From the NCBI RefSeq assembly GCF_003885045.1, contig NZ_RHJS01000002.1, positions 1,612,001 through 1,676,000 on the forward strand: DNA of 64,000 nucleotides. Direction: 5' to 3'. Below are positions 8,857 through 18,079 of this stretch, one piece after another (the stretch's first letter is position 1; the number at the start of each line of letters is the position of its first letter). The stretch is from Schaedlerella arabinosiphila. GTDB taxonomy: Bacteria; Bacillota; Clostridia; Lachnospirales; Lachnospiraceae. The notes below the pieces were generated by a model. The model was not told the DNA's origin. It did not search any database and saw nothing but the letters and a program-made list of their open reading frames with translations. The translations under genes were made by a program, and so were the position numbers.

Positions 8857-10674
8857 ATGGCAGAATCAATGAGAGGATTACATCGTACCCACCGCTGCGG
8901 CGAGCTCTCGGCTGCAAACGCGGGGGAAATGGTCACAGTCATGGGATGGGTTCAGAAGAACCGGAATAAAGGCGGGCTTGTATTTGTAGACGTGCGGGAC
9001 CGTTCCGGAATCATCCAGGTGGTGTTTGAGGAAGGAAAGGCAGACGCGGATCTGATTGCAAAAGCGGCCGGACTTCGTTCGGAATACGTCGTTGCGGTGG
9101 TGGGAAAGGTGGAAAAGCGTTCCGGCGCAGTGAACGAGCACATTTCCACAGGGGAGATCGAGGTGATCCCGTCGGAGCTGCGCGTGCTGTCCGAGTCCGC
9201 AACGCCCCCGTTCCCGATTGAAGAAAATTCCAGGACCAAGGAGGAGCTGCGTCTGAAATACCGCTATCTGGATCTGAGAAGGCCGGATCTGCAGAGGAAT
9301 CTGATGATGCGCAGCCAGGTGGCAACCCTGACGAGGCAGTTTTTGGCGGATGAGGGATTTTTAGAGATCGAGACCCCCATCCTTGGAAAGAGCACGCCCG
9401 AGGGGGCAAGGGATTACCTGGTGCCGAGCAGAGTGCATCCGGGCAGTTTTTACGGGCTTCCCCAGTCGCCCCAGCTCTTCAAACAGCTCCTCATGTGTTC
9501 CGGCTATGACCGGTATTTCCAGATCGCGAAATGCTTCCGGGACGAGGATCTGCGCGCGGACAGGCAGCCGGAATTTACCCAGATTGACATGGAGCTTTCC
9601 TTTGTGGATGTGGACGACGTGATTGATGTGAATGAACGCCTGTTGGCAAAATTGTTCCGGGACGTGCTGGGCGTGGAAGTGAGCCTGCCGATTCCCAGGA
9701 TGACCTGGCAGGAGGCCATGGACCGGTACGGTTCCGACAAGCCGGATACCCGGTTCGGCATGGAACTGACGGATGTGACGGAAACCGTGAAGGATTTTGA
9801 CTTTGTCGTATTTAAAGGCGCCGTAGAAAACGGCGGCAGTGTGCGGGGGATCAATGTCAAAGGGCAGGGCGGCATGCCCCGCAAGAAGATCGACAAGCTG
9901 GTCAGCTTCGCAAAGGATTACGGCGCAAAGGGACTGGCCTATATTGCCATCCAGGAGGATGGAAGCTTTAAGTCCTCATTTGCAAAATTTATGACCGAGG
10001 AGCAGTCCAAAAACCTGATCGACGCCATGGCGGGAGAGGCAGGAGACCTGCTTTTGTTTGCCGCGGACAAAAACAAGGTGGTATGGGACGTGCTGGGCGC
10101 CCTGCGTGTGGAACTGGCAAAACAGCTGGAGCTTTTGGATAAAAATGAATACAGTTTCGTCTGGATTACGGAATTTCCGCTGTTGGAATGGAGCGAGGAG
10201 CAGAACCGCTATACGGCCATGCACCATCCCTTCACGATGCCCATGGAAGAGGATCTGCAGTATCTCGATTCCGACCCGGGCAGGGTGCGCGCCAAGGCGT
10301 ACGATATTACCCTGAACGGAAATGAGATCGGGGGCGGAAGCATCCGGATCTTCCAGAATGAGATCCAGGAAAAGATGTTTGAGGTGCTTGGGTTTACGAA
10401 AGAACAGGCACACAGCCAGTTCGGCTTTTTGCTGGATGCATTCCGGTATGGGGTGCCGCCCCACGCTGGGCTTGCATACGGGCTGGACCGTATGGTGATG
10501 CTGATGGCGAAGGAGGACAGTATCCGGGATGTGATCGCATTTCCGAAGATCAAGGACGCGTCCTGTCTGATGACGGACGCGCCGGGAGAGGTGGATGAAA
10601 AGCAGCTTCTGGAACTGGGGCTGGCCCTGGCGGAAGAGGATACAGAAGTTGCGGAGGAGACAGAGGAAGGCTGA
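8857..10674 (+). CDS. aspS: Aspartyl-tRNA synthetase, bacterial type
   Basis: A class II synthetase charging tRNA-Asp, 605 residues, normal for the bacterial type with the inserted GAD domain. The N-terminal OB-fold anticodon-binding domain includes VTVMGWVQKNRNKGGLVFVDVRDRSG. Motif 2 is FRDEDLRADRQPEFTQIDME. The GAD insertion lies in the middle third, and motif 3 near the C terminus is GLAYGLDRMVML. A strong terminator follows. The tail ends in an acidic stretch (EEDTEVAEETEEG). Confidence 0.97.
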   Translation: MAESMRGLHRTHRCGELSAANAGEMVTVMGWVQKNRNKGGLVFVDVRDRSGIIQVVFEEGKADADLIAKAAGLRSEYVVAVVGKVEKRSGAVNEHISTGEIEVIPSELRVLSESATPPFPIEENSRTKEELRLKYRYLDLRRPDLQRNLMMRSQVATLTRQFLADEGFLEIETPILGKSTPEGARDYLVPSRVHPGSFYGLPQSPQLFKQLLMCSGYDRYFQIAKCFRDEDLRADRQPEFTQIDMELSFVDVDDVIDVNERLLAKLFRDVLGVEVSLPIPRMTWQEAMDRYGSDKPDTRFGMELTDVTETVKDFDFVVFKGAVENGGSVRGINVKGQGGMPRKKIDKLVSFAKDYGAKGLAYIAIQEDGSFKSSFAKFMTEEQSKNLIDAMAGEAGDLLLFAADKNKVVWDVLGALRVELAKQLELLDKNEYSFVWITEFPLLEWSEEQNRYTAMHHPFTMPMEEDLQYLDSDPGRVRAKAYDITLNGNEIGGGSIRIFQNEIQEKMFEVLGFTKEQAHSQFGFLLDAFRYGVPPHAGLAYGLDRMVMLMAKEDSIRDVIAFPKIKDASCLMTDAPGEVDEKQLLELGLALAEEDTEVAEETEEG

Positions 10675-10761
10675 GCGGAAAGGAGACGGAACGGCTGACC
10701 TGGTACTTTGTCAGTTTCGAAAGAATCATCACATATCAGAATATGAATAAGCTGTGAGGAT

Positions 10762-10800
10762 AAAAAACAGGAGATTCCGAGGGAGGCTCCTGTTTTTTTA
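10762..10800 (+). terminator. Rho-independent terminator of hisS-aspS
   Basis: An A-run precedes CAGGAG (10768-10773), which pairs with CTCCTG (10787-10792), followed by seven T. Confidence 0.9.
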
Positions 10801-10940
10801 TACCCAAGGGGCATGACGTTATGGCCATTCGGCCATCTCCAAAGTATACCCAAGGGGCATCCCATTATGGCCATACGGCCATTTCACAAGGTATACCCAA
10901 GGGGCATCCCAACATAGCCATCCGGCTGTTCCACAAGGTA
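10801..10940. repeat. Three tandem copies of a 46-47 bp dispersed repeat
   Basis: Three head-to-tail units lie at 10801-10846, 10847-10893 and 10894-10940. Each opens with TACCCAAGGGGCAT, contains a 6-bp hairpin (ATGGCC-N4-GGCCAT) and ends CAAGGTA or similar. Single or partial copies are at 45091-45165 and 58800-58845. The stem bases change together between copies (ATGGCC/GGCCAT, ACGGCC/GGCCGT), so the hairpin looks conserved. There are no spacers and no cas genes, so it is not a CRISPR array. Confidence 0.85.
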
Positions 10941-10966
10941 TAGGAGATGAAATTTATTTAAGAAAA

Positions 10967-11000
10967 TAAAAAAGCTTTCGAAAAACCGAAAGCTTTTTTA
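10967..11000 (-). terminator. Terminator of the tRNA-Gly gene
   Basis: On the minus strand AAAGCTTTCG pairs with CGAAAGCTTT over a short loop and is followed by a T-run; the plus strand shows A-runs on one side and T-runs on the other, so it may work in both directions. Confidence 0.8.
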
Positions 11001-11004
11001 CTAG

Positions 11005-11077
11005 AGCGACAGACGGGGTTCGAACCCGCGACCCCGACCTTGGCAAGGTCGTACTCTACCAACTGAGCCACTGTCGC
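11005..11077 (-). tRNA. tRNA-Gly (anticodon GCC)
   Basis: The reverse complement folds as a cloverleaf. The acceptor stem is GCGACAG/CTGTCGC, the D-arm has GCTCAGTTGGTAGAGT, the anticodon stem is CGACC/GGTCG with loop TTGCCAA (anticodon GCC), and the T-arm is GCGGGTTCGAACCCCGT. The CCA end is not encoded. The gene has its own terminator. Confidence 0.95.
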
Positions 11078-11253
11078 ATCTCTGTGTTTTTGTATTCCGT
11101 ATCGGAACAATACATACTATACTACAAGATTCTCTGTATGTCAACACTTTTTGAAAAATTAATTGTTGGAATTTTTATAAAAATTTCAGACAATTCTGTA
11201 TGGCCAGAAAAAGCCGCACCGGATGCCTGTCGGAGCCGGTACGGCGATTGTTT

Positions 11254-12108
11254 TTAATCGGCTTTTACGTCTATCACCGGGGCCGGGGCAACCGCACCAG
11301 CTGCACCGTATGCGGATCGGGCCTTAGCCCGCTTGACCTTAAGGGCTTCCGGCGTGAGTTCCGCCTCAGCCCGGGTCATTTCCCGCTGGCTGAGCACTTC
11401 CTTCGCATCTCGGATCAGCGCATCTTTTACATCGGAATCCTGGGGCTCCTCCTGGTCGGTCTCCTGTGTCTTCTCAACGACTTCTTCCACGGTATCCTGG
11501 GTCGGGTCGTCAATGTTCTGCTCGGCTTCCTTGGCTTCCTTGAGATCCTTCTCCGCCTTCAGCCGTTCCTGCTCGGTGGGGAGCTGGGCATATTTTCCAC
11601 TTTCCACAAATTCCCTTGTGGACTGCTGGAGGGCGGCGTTCTTCTGATGCTCCCGCATCACCAGCTCGAACTTTTTGTTTTCCGGAATGGCAGGATTGTT
11701 CATAATGCTGTTGACGGCGCCTAAGGAACTGGCCGTATGGAGCATCTTTACCCGCTCCACCTCGTCCTTGGTCTTGCAGCGCTTGAGCTCCTCCTCATAC
11801 TGCTTCTGCTCGGACTGCATGGACTTTACATGCTGGTAGGCTTCCGGGTCATTTTTCCTCAGATACTCCATCTCCTCCGCAGAAAGCCTCTGGCCGCACT
11901 TTAACTTGAGGTCGATCTGCGCCTGGAGCTTGGCGGAACCATCCTGATTGGACTGCCGGATCTCGTCTGCCTGCTGCTTCACCCAGTCGTCGATGGTCGT
12001 CGTCCCATCTGCAGAGAAATCATTGGTATCTTTTCTTTTCTGCCACTTCATCTGCATTTCCATATTTTTCGTATATGAGTTCAAAGACTGAACCGAAAAA
12101 AAATTCAT
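11254..12108 (-). CDS. Conserved hypothetical coiled-coil protein
   Basis: I do not recognise a named domain. The 284-residue protein is highly charged. It has a short N-terminal segment (MNFFSVQSLNSYTKN), a Lys/Glu/Gln-rich helical middle likely to form coiled coil (about residues 60-200), a Gln/Glu/Asp-rich stretch, and an Ala-rich C terminus. There is no signal peptide, membrane segment or Cys motif, so it should be cytoplasmic. The start codon has an excellent AAGGAGGTG site just upstream. It is monocistronic and convergent with the tRNA-Gly region. The start and composition show it is a real gene; the function is unknown. Confidence 0.8.
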   Translation of the reverse strand: MNFFSVQSLNSYTKNMEMQMKWQKRKDTNDFSADGTTTIDDWVKQQADEIRQSNQDGSAKLQAQIDLKLKCGQRLSAEEMEYLRKNDPEAYQHVKSMQSEQKQYEEELKRCKTKDEVERVKMLHTASSLGAVNSIMNNPAIPENKKFELVMREHQKNAALQQSTREFVESGKYAQLPTEQERLKAEKDLKEAKEAEQNIDDPTQDTVEEVVEKTQETDQEEPQDSDVKDALIRDAKEVLSQREMTRAEAELTPEALKVKRAKARSAYGAAGAVAPAPVIDVKAD

Positions 12109-12314
12109 AAGGCACCTCCTTCTATAATGAAAAAGCGATTGCTGTTTAGCCCGGTCATATGAAACTTATCTATAATTTATATCGGCCGGATATTACAAAT
12201 CATAACGTCGGCCGGGAATCATTTGGTTGACTTTTCAGAAATGGGGGTGTATCGTTAATCATAACAGAGCGCACTACATTATGCAGGTTACAGACAGTAG
12301 TTAGAGGGGGATAT

Positions 12315-13667
12315 ATGAAAAGAGACAGGATGCAGGCAGAGGATCGGAACGGGCGGCTTTCATTGACGATGATCGCCGAGGGACTTTTGGTGGGTGTGGC
12401 CGCGGGAGTGACGGCGCTTTTATACCGGCTGTCCCTGGGATATGCCGGGAAGCTGCTGGAAAAAATCCTTCAGTTTCTCTATGCACATCCGATCTGGACT
12501 CCGGGATGGCTCGCTGTGCTGGTGCTGCTTGCGCTGGCCGTGGGTTTTCTGATGAAATGGGAGCCGCTGATCGCAGGGGGCGGGATCCCCCAGGCGGAGG
12601 CGGAGATCGAGGGGACGCTGCTTGGGCGCTGGATGCGGGTGATCCCGGCGAAGTTCGGGGGCGGCTTCTTATGTATCCTGGGCGGCCTGTCGATGGGAAG
12701 ATGCGGGCCCTCCATCCAGCTCGGGGCCATGGCGGGACAGGGGGTCTCGCGGCTTTTGAAACGGGGAGAGAGTAAGGAGCGCAGCCTGATGGCCTGCGGG
12801 GCGGGCGCAGGGCTGGCGGCCACGTTTCATGCGCCTCTTGCGGGAATGATTTTTGCCGTGGAGGAGCTGTACAAAGGGGGAGACATGCCGGCTTTTATTT
12901 CCGTGCTGACAGCCACGGCGGCAGCGGCATTTTCCTCCATCACCGTCATAGGTAATGCGCCGATCTTCCAGTTCGGGCTGACCAGCGCTCTTCCCCAGTC
13001 TTATTACTGGATGCTGCTCCCTCTGGGAATCCTGGTCGGGGCGGCAGGTGCTTTCTACAGCCGGGCCATGTTAACGGCCCAGAGCCTGTATAAAAAGGCC
13101 CGGTTTCTGGATGAGCCGGGGCGGATGCTGACCGTCTTTCTGACGGCAGGAGTGTTTGCCGCAGTGCTGCCGAAGGTGCTGGGCAGCGGAGGGTGGCTGA
13201 TCGCTTCCCTGACAAATGGAGAGATGCTTCTGGGAGAGGTGGCGCTGCTTCTTGTCATGAAGTTTTTGTTTTCCGCGCTCTGCTTTGGCTCCGGGGCGCC
13301 GGGAGGGAATATATTTCCTCTGCTGACGCTGGGGGCGATGCTGGGAGCCGCTTTTTCCATGATCGGTTCCGGATTATTCGGACTGGATCCGGTTTACCTT
13401 AACAACTTCGTGCTGCTTGCCATGGCGGGGCTTTTTACGGCGGTGCTGCGGACGCCGGTTACGGCGGTTGTACTGCTCTTTGAGATGTCCGGACTGGTGA
13501 GCCAGCTCTTGTCCCTGTGCATCGTCTGCCTGACCGCCTATATCGTGTCAGAATTGCTGTTTCCGAAGCCCATGAACCAGATCCTGCTGGAGAGATATCT
13601 GGCCGGCGGAAGAGAAGGACGCTTTGCAGGAAAAAGCATAGGTGAGGACGGGAAAAACTATACATGA
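12315..13667 (+). CDS. ClC-family chloride channel/transporter lacking the gating glutamate
   Basis: A 450-residue polytopic membrane protein of the ClC family, without C-terminal CBS domains. The selectivity-filter segments are present: SMGRCGPSIQLGAM near residue 131 (family consensus GREGP) and GSGAPGGNIFPLLTLGAM near residue 327 (GxFxP type). The external gating glutamate of GREGP is replaced by cysteine: the codon is TGC within GGAAGATGCGGGCCC. The internal proton-path glutamate region (FAVEELYK) is kept. In studied ClC proteins, loss of the gating glutamate uncouples proton exchange, so this may be a passive channel or an altered antiporter; that is inference. A ribosome site GAGGGGG precedes the ATG. 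Confidence 0.92.
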   Translation: MKRDRMQAEDRNGRLSLTMIAEGLLVGVAAGVTALLYRLSLGYAGKLLEKILQFLYAHPIWTPGWLAVLVLLALAVGFLMKWEPLIAGGGIPQAEAEIEGTLLGRWMRVIPAKFGGGFLCILGGLSMGRCGPSIQLGAMAGQGVSRLLKRGESKERSLMACGAGAGLAATFHAPLAGMIFAVEELYKGGDMPAFISVLTATAAAAFSSITVIGNAPIFQFGLTSALPQSYYWMLLPLGILVGAAGAFYSRAMLTAQSLYKKARFLDEPGRMLTVFLTAGVFAAVLPKVLGSGGWLIASLTNGEMLLGEVALLLVMKFLFSALCFGSGAPGGNIFPLLTLGAMLGAAFSMIGSGLFGLDPVYLNNFVLLAMAGLFTAVLRTPVTAVVLLFEMSGLVSQLLSLCIVCLTAYIVSELLFPKPMNQILLERYLAGGREGRFAGKSIGEDGKNYT

Positions 13668-13803
13668 CAAAAGGGGAAAGTTATGGTATACTGCATGTTA
13701 GGGACTGCCGGATGGTTTCAGGCCGGCGGACAGGCAACAGACAGGCCGGAGGCCGTGCAGTATTTGGCATGGATGTCCGGCCGGACATGAAGGAGTATAA
13801 GAG

Positions 13804-14499
13804 ATGAAAAGAGTATTGCTGAAATTAAGCGGCGAGGCCCTTGCAGGGGACAAAAAGACCGGATTTGACGAGGCTACCTGCATCGGAGTCGCGCAGCAGG
13901 TGAGAAAGCTGACGGAGGAAGGATACCAGATCGCAGTGGTGACCGGGGGCGGCAACTTCTGGAGAGGGCGTACCAGCGAGACCATTGACCGGACGAAGGC
14001 GGATCAGATCGGGATGCTGGCGACGGTGATGAACTGCATCTATGTATCGGAGATCTTCCGGTATGCAGGGATGAAGACAGAAGTGTTTACTCCATTTGTA
14101 TGCGGGGCGTTTACATCGCTGTTTTCCAAGGACGCCGCCGTTGCGGCTCTGGAAGAAGGAAAGGTGATCTTTTTCGCAGGGGGCACCGGGCATCCTTATT
14201 TTTCCACGGATACCGGCGCGGTGCTGCGGGCAGTGGAGATTGAGGCGGATGCCATGCTTCTGGCAAAGGCCATCGACGGAATCTATGACAGCGACCCGAA
14301 GGTGAATCCGGAGGCGAAAAAGTACGATGAGATTTCCATCCAGGAGGTCATCGACAGGAAGCTTGCGGCGGTGGATTTGACTGCGTCCATCCTCTGCATG
14401 GAGAATCGGATGCCCATGCTGGTATTCGGGCTGAATGAGGAGGAGAGCATCGTCAGGACTATGAGCGGAAGCTTCACAGGGACAAAGGTTACGGTTTAA
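13804..14499 (+). CDS. pyrH: UMP kinase
   Basis: The enzyme phosphorylates UMP to UDP in pyrimidine nucleotide synthesis. It has 231 residues with the amino-acid-kinase fold. The N terminus reads RVLLKLSGEALAG, the glycine loop VTGGGNFWRGR is near residue 50, and AIDGIYDSDPK is near 155. It starts the classical pyrH-frr pair. Confidence 0.97.
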   Translation: MKRVLLKLSGEALAGDKKTGFDEATCIGVAQQVRKLTEEGYQIAVVTGGGNFWRGRTSETIDRTKADQIGMLATVMNCIYVSEIFRYAGMKTEVFTPFVCGAFTSLFSKDAAVAALEEGKVIFFAGGTGHPYFSTDTGAVLRAVEIEADAMLLAKAIDGIYDSDPKVNPEAKKYDEISIQEVIDRKLAAVDLTASILCMENRMPMLVFGLNEEESIVRTMSGSFTGTKVTV

Positions 14500-14583
14500 A
14501 GAAGGACGAGGCATGCGCTGCCAGGGAGGGACGGCGGCGGGTGCGGGGACCGGATAGATATCAAAAAACAGGAGGACAGGAAG

Positions 14584-15135
14584 ATGGATGAAAAATTAAA
14601 GGGATACGATGAAAAAATGACGAAGACAATGAAGAATCTGGGCGGAGAACTGGGCGCGATTCGTGCCGGCCGTGCAAATCCGCATGTTTTGGACCGAATT
14701 GTGGTAGACTATTATGGTTCCCCGACTCCCATCCAGCAGGTAGCCAACGTTTCCGTACCGGAAGCGCGCATGATCCAGATCCAGCCATGGGAGAAGAATA
14801 TGCTTAAGGTGATTGAGAAAGCCATCCAGGTATCGGACTTAGGAATCAATCCGACCAACGACGGTTCCACGATCCGCCTGGTATTTCCGGAGCTCACCGA
14901 GGAACGGAGAAAAGACCTGGCAAAGGATGTGAAGAAGAAAGGCGAGGCGGCAAAGGTGGCCATCCGCAACATCCGCCGGGACGGGAACGACGCATTTAAG
15001 AAGCTGAAAGGGACAGAGGTTTCGGAGGATGAGATCAAGGATCTCGGAGAAGAACTTCAGAAGCTGACGGACAAGTATATCAAAGAAGTGGACAAAGAGG
15101 TAGAGGCAAAGACGAAAGAGGTTATGACGGTATAA
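14584..15135 (+). CDS. frr: Ribosome recycling factor
   Basis: The factor splits post-termination ribosomes together with EF-G. It has 183 residues, the usual length. Typical segments are GAIRAGRANPHVLDRIVVDYYGSPTPI near the N terminus, INPTNDGSTIRL in the middle, and VAIRNIRRDGNDAFKKL in the C-terminal helix. AGGAGGACAGGAAG precedes the ATG. Confidence 0.97.
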   Translation: MDEKLKGYDEKMTKTMKNLGGELGAIRAGRANPHVLDRIVVDYYGSPTPIQQVANVSVPEARMIQIQPWEKNMLKVIEKAIQVSDLGINPTNDGSTIRLVFPELTEERRKDLAKDVKKKGEAAKVAIRNIRRDGNDAFKKLKGTEVSEDEIKDLGEELQKLTDKYIKEVDKEVEAKTKEVMTV

Positions 15136-15261
15136 TTATGGTATCGGCGTGCATGATATCAGGATAGTATCGGAGCTGACGGGGGATTTGAGAGATCTGT
15201 GTATGAGTGGGACATGGTATCTCAGTCCCCTTTTGCTGTCAGGCTCAAGGAGGGAACAAAG

Positions 15262-15978
15262 ATGAACGTACCGCAGCATGTGGCAATCATCCTGGACGGG
15301 AATGGCCGCTGGGCGAAGTCAAAGGGGATGCCCCGGAACTACGGGCATGCCCAGGGGAGTAAGAATGTGGAGCGGATCTGCGAGGAAGCGTGGAGGATGG
15401 GGATCAAATACCTGACCGTCTATGCATTTTCCACGGAGAACTGGCAGCGCCCGAAGTCGGAAGTGGACGCGCTCATGAAGCTGCTCAGAAATTATATGAA
15501 AACCTGTCTGAAAACGGCGGAGAAGAACGACATGAAGATCCGGGTCATCGGGGATATCGGGCCATTGGATGCGGATATCCAAAAGAGGATCATGGAACTG
15601 GAGGAGGCAAGCCGGGACAACGGCGGATTGAATTTCACAATCGCTTTGAATTACGGGAGCCGGGATGAGATGATCCGCGCGGTGAAACGGCTGGCGCAGG
15701 ATTGTGCGGACGGGAAGGTGAAGCCGGGGGAGATTGACGAGAAGCTGTATGCTTCCTACCTGGATACCTGTGAGCTTCCGGATCCGGACCTGTTGATTCG
15801 GACAAGCGGGGAGCAGAGGCTGTCCAATTACCTGCTGTGGCAGCTTGCCTATTCGGAATTTTATTTTACCGACGTTCCCTGGCCGGATTTTACAAAAGAG
15901 GAATTGATCCGTGCTATTGAGCATTATAATAGTAGGGAGCGGAGATTTGGCGGAATAAAGGAGGAACGGGATGTTTAA
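15262..15978 (+). CDS. uppS: Undecaprenyl diphosphate synthase
   Basis: This cis-prenyltransferase makes the C55 lipid carrier precursor used for peptidoglycan and, later in this window, for the polysaccharide repeat unit. It has 238 residues from the ATG at 15262 (site AAGGAGGGAACAAAG); an earlier in-frame start at 15199 adds 21 unrelated residues. The catalytic signature HVAIILDGNGRWAKSKG is at the N terminus, with FSTENWQRPKSEV in the middle and DLLIRTSGEQRLSNYLLWQ plus SEFYFTDVPWPDF at the C-terminal side. It overlaps cdsA by 8 bases. Confidence 0.97.
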   Translation: MNVPQHVAIILDGNGRWAKSKGMPRNYGHAQGSKNVERICEEAWRMGIKYLTVYAFSTENWQRPKSEVDALMKLLRNYMKTCLKTAEKNDMKIRVIGDIGPLDADIQKRIMELEEASRDNGGLNFTIALNYGSRDEMIRAVKRLAQDCADGKVKPGEIDEKLYASYLDTCELPDPDLLIRTSGEQRLSNYLLWQLAYSEFYFTDVPWPDFTKEELIRAIEHYNSRERRFGGIKEERDV

Positions 15979-16792
15979 GACAAGGCTTCTGAGCGGAATC
16001 CTTCTGGTCATCATAGCTCTGGTCACGATCATATCAGGAGGTTCCGTGCTGTGGGCAGTGGTTACCCTGATCAGCCTGATCGGGATGCGGGAACTATATA
16101 AGCCCTTCCATATGGAAAACGAACTGCCGGGGATATGCGGCTATCTGTCTGCAATCCTGTATGACATTCTGCTGTTTGCCTTAAACGGCGGATTTCTTCC
16201 GGGAGAGTCCAGAGACTGGTTTATGGGCCTGTTTATGGCTCTGATCATCTCTCTGATGGCGGTCATGGTATTTTCCTATCCGAAATACCATGCGGATCAG
16301 TTGATGGCGGCATTTTTCGGGGTATTTTACGTGGCTGTCATGCTGTCCTATATCTATCAGATCCGGGGCCTGCCGGGAGGCGCCTATACGGTGTGGCTGG
16401 TGTTCATCTGTTCCTGGGGGTGCGACACCTGCGCCTACTGCGTGGGAATGCTGATCGGGAAGCATAAGATGGCACCCAGGCTCAGCCCGAAAAAATCCGT
16501 GGAGGGCGGGATCGGCGGCATCGCAGGGGCGGCCCTGATCGCCGTGCTCTATGCATTGGCCATCAACCATTGGGGAAATGCAGGGGTCAGTGCAGCATCT
16601 TTTGCAGTGATCGGCGCGGCAGGCGGGATGATCTCCCAGGTGGGGGATCTGGGCGCTTCCGCCATCAAACGGATTTACGGAATCAAGGATTACGGGAAGC
16701 TGATACCGGGGCACGGCGGGATACTGGATCGGTTTGACAGCGTGATCTTTACGGCGCCGATTATTTATTATCTGGCAGTGCTGATATCTTAG
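15971..16792 (+). CDS. cdsA: Phosphatidate cytidylyltransferase
   Basis: An integral membrane enzyme making CDP-diacylglycerol from phosphatidic acid and CTP. It has 273 residues with about eight hydrophobic segments and the CdsA signature SQVGDLGASAIKR followed by KDYGKLIPGHGGILDRFDS at the C terminus. It overlaps uppS, which indicates translational coupling. Confidence 0.96.
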   Translation: MFKTRLLSGILLVIIALVTIISGGSVLWAVVTLISLIGMRELYKPFHMENELPGICGYLSAILYDILLFALNGGFLPGESRDWFMGLFMALIISLMAVMVFSYPKYHADQLMAAFFGVFYVAVMLSYIYQIRGLPGGAYTVWLVFICSWGCDTCAYCVGMLIGKHKMAPRLSPKKSVEGGIGGIAGAALIAVLYALAINHWGNAGVSAASFAVIGAAGGMISQVGDLGASAIKRIYGIKDYGKLIPGHGGILDRFDSVIFTAPIIYYLAVLIS

Positions 16793-16892
16793 GCTTAACA
16801 ACAATTTTCTGCGGAAAAGGGCAAAGCTTTAGAAGCGTGCTTTTCTGGTTTATTCAGGTTCAGTTTGTTACAGAAGAGGGGAACGGGTTATT

Positions 16893-18047
16893 ATGAGGAA
16901 AATAGCGATTCTGGGTTCCACCGGTTCGATCGGAACCCAGACACTGGAAGTCGTAAGGGAAAACGGGGATCTTGAAGTCCTGGCTGTGGCCGCAGGCAGC
17001 AATATTACGCTGCTGGAAGCGCAGATCCGGGAGTTTGGGCCGAAGCTTGCCGCGGTATGGACGGAGGAAAAAGCCCGGGAACTGAAAAGCCGCATCCGGG
17101 ATCTGGATGTAAAGGTGGTATCCGGTATGGAGGGTCTGCTGGAAGCGGCGGCCATGCCAGGGGCGGAGATCCTGGTCACGGCAATCGTGGGGATGATCGG
17201 AATCCTTCCCACCATAGAAGCGATCAAAGCGGGCAAGGATATTGCGCTTGCCAATAAGGAGACGCTGGTCACGGCGGGACATATCATCATGCCTCTGGCA
17301 GAAAAATACGGCGTGTCCATCCTTCCGGTGGACAGCGAGCACAGCGCCATCTTCCAGTCACTCCAGGGGGGACAGAAACAGGCGCTGCACAAAATCCTTC
17401 TGACGGCGTCCGGAGGCCCTTTCCGGGGGAAGACTTGGGCGGAGCTTTCAAAGATCCAGGTGGAGGATGCCTTAAAGCATCCCAACTGGGCGATGGGCCG
17501 CAAGATCACCATCGATTCTTCTACGATGGTGAACAAAGGGCTGGAGGTTATAGAGGCAAAATGGCTCTTCGGCGTCAGCGTGGACCAGGTGGAGGTCGTG
17601 GTGCAGCCCCAGAGCATCATCCATTCCATGGTGGAATATGTGGACGGGGCGGTGATCGCACAGCTTGGGACGCCGGATATGAAGCTGCCCATCCAGTACG
17701 CCCTGTACTATCCCCAGCGTAGGTATCTGCCGGGCCGGCGTCTGGATTTTTCCATGCTTTCCCAGATTACATTTGAGAAGCCGGATATGGAGACGTTTTA
17801 CGGGCTGAGGCTGGCCTATGAGGCAGGCAGGAAGGGGGGCTCCCTTCCCACGGTTTTGAATGCGGCGAATGAAGCCGCGGTGGCCATGTTCCTGGAGCGC
17901 AGGATCGGGTATCTGCAGATTCCGGAAATGATCGGGTACTGCATGGAACGGCATCAGAATATTGCAGATCCTACAGTAGAACAGATCCTGGAGACAGAGC
18001 AGGAGACGTATGCGTATATTGCCGGAAGAGACTGGCAGAAGCCGTGA
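16893..18047 (+). CDS. dxr: 1-deoxy-D-xylulose 5-phosphate reductoisomerase
   Basis: The first committed enzyme of the MEP isoprenoid pathway, converting DXP to MEP with NADPH. It has 384 residues. The NADPH-binding motif ILGSTGSIGTQTLEV is at the N terminus, LANKETLVTAG near residue 120, and the metal/substrate motif LPVDSEHSAIFQ near 145. The segment KITIDSSTMVNKGLEVIEA and the conserved C-terminal NAANEAAVAMFL are also present. Confidence 0.97.
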   Translation: MRKIAILGSTGSIGTQTLEVVRENGDLEVLAVAAGSNITLLEAQIREFGPKLAAVWTEEKARELKSRIRDLDVKVVSGMEGLLEAAAMPGAEILVTAIVGMIGILPTIEAIKAGKDIALANKETLVTAGHIIMPLAEKYGVSILPVDSEHSAIFQSLQGGQKQALHKILLTASGGPFRGKTWAELSKIQVEDALKHPNWAMGRKITIDSSTMVNKGLEVIEAKWLFGVSVDQVEVVVQPQSIIHSMVEYVDGAVIAQLGTPDMKLPIQYALYYPQRRYLPGRRLDFSMLSQITFEKPDMETFYGLRLAYEAGRKGGSLPTVLNAANEAAVAMFLERRIGYLQIPEMIGYCMERHQNIADPTVEQILETEQETYAYIAGRDWQKP

Positions 18048-18079
18048 GGATTCAAAAAAATGAAGAGGTGGTAATATAA

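Noticed and set aside
10801..10940. Tandem repeats as a CRISPR array
   Set aside because: Units are head to tail with no spacers, and no cas genes are present.
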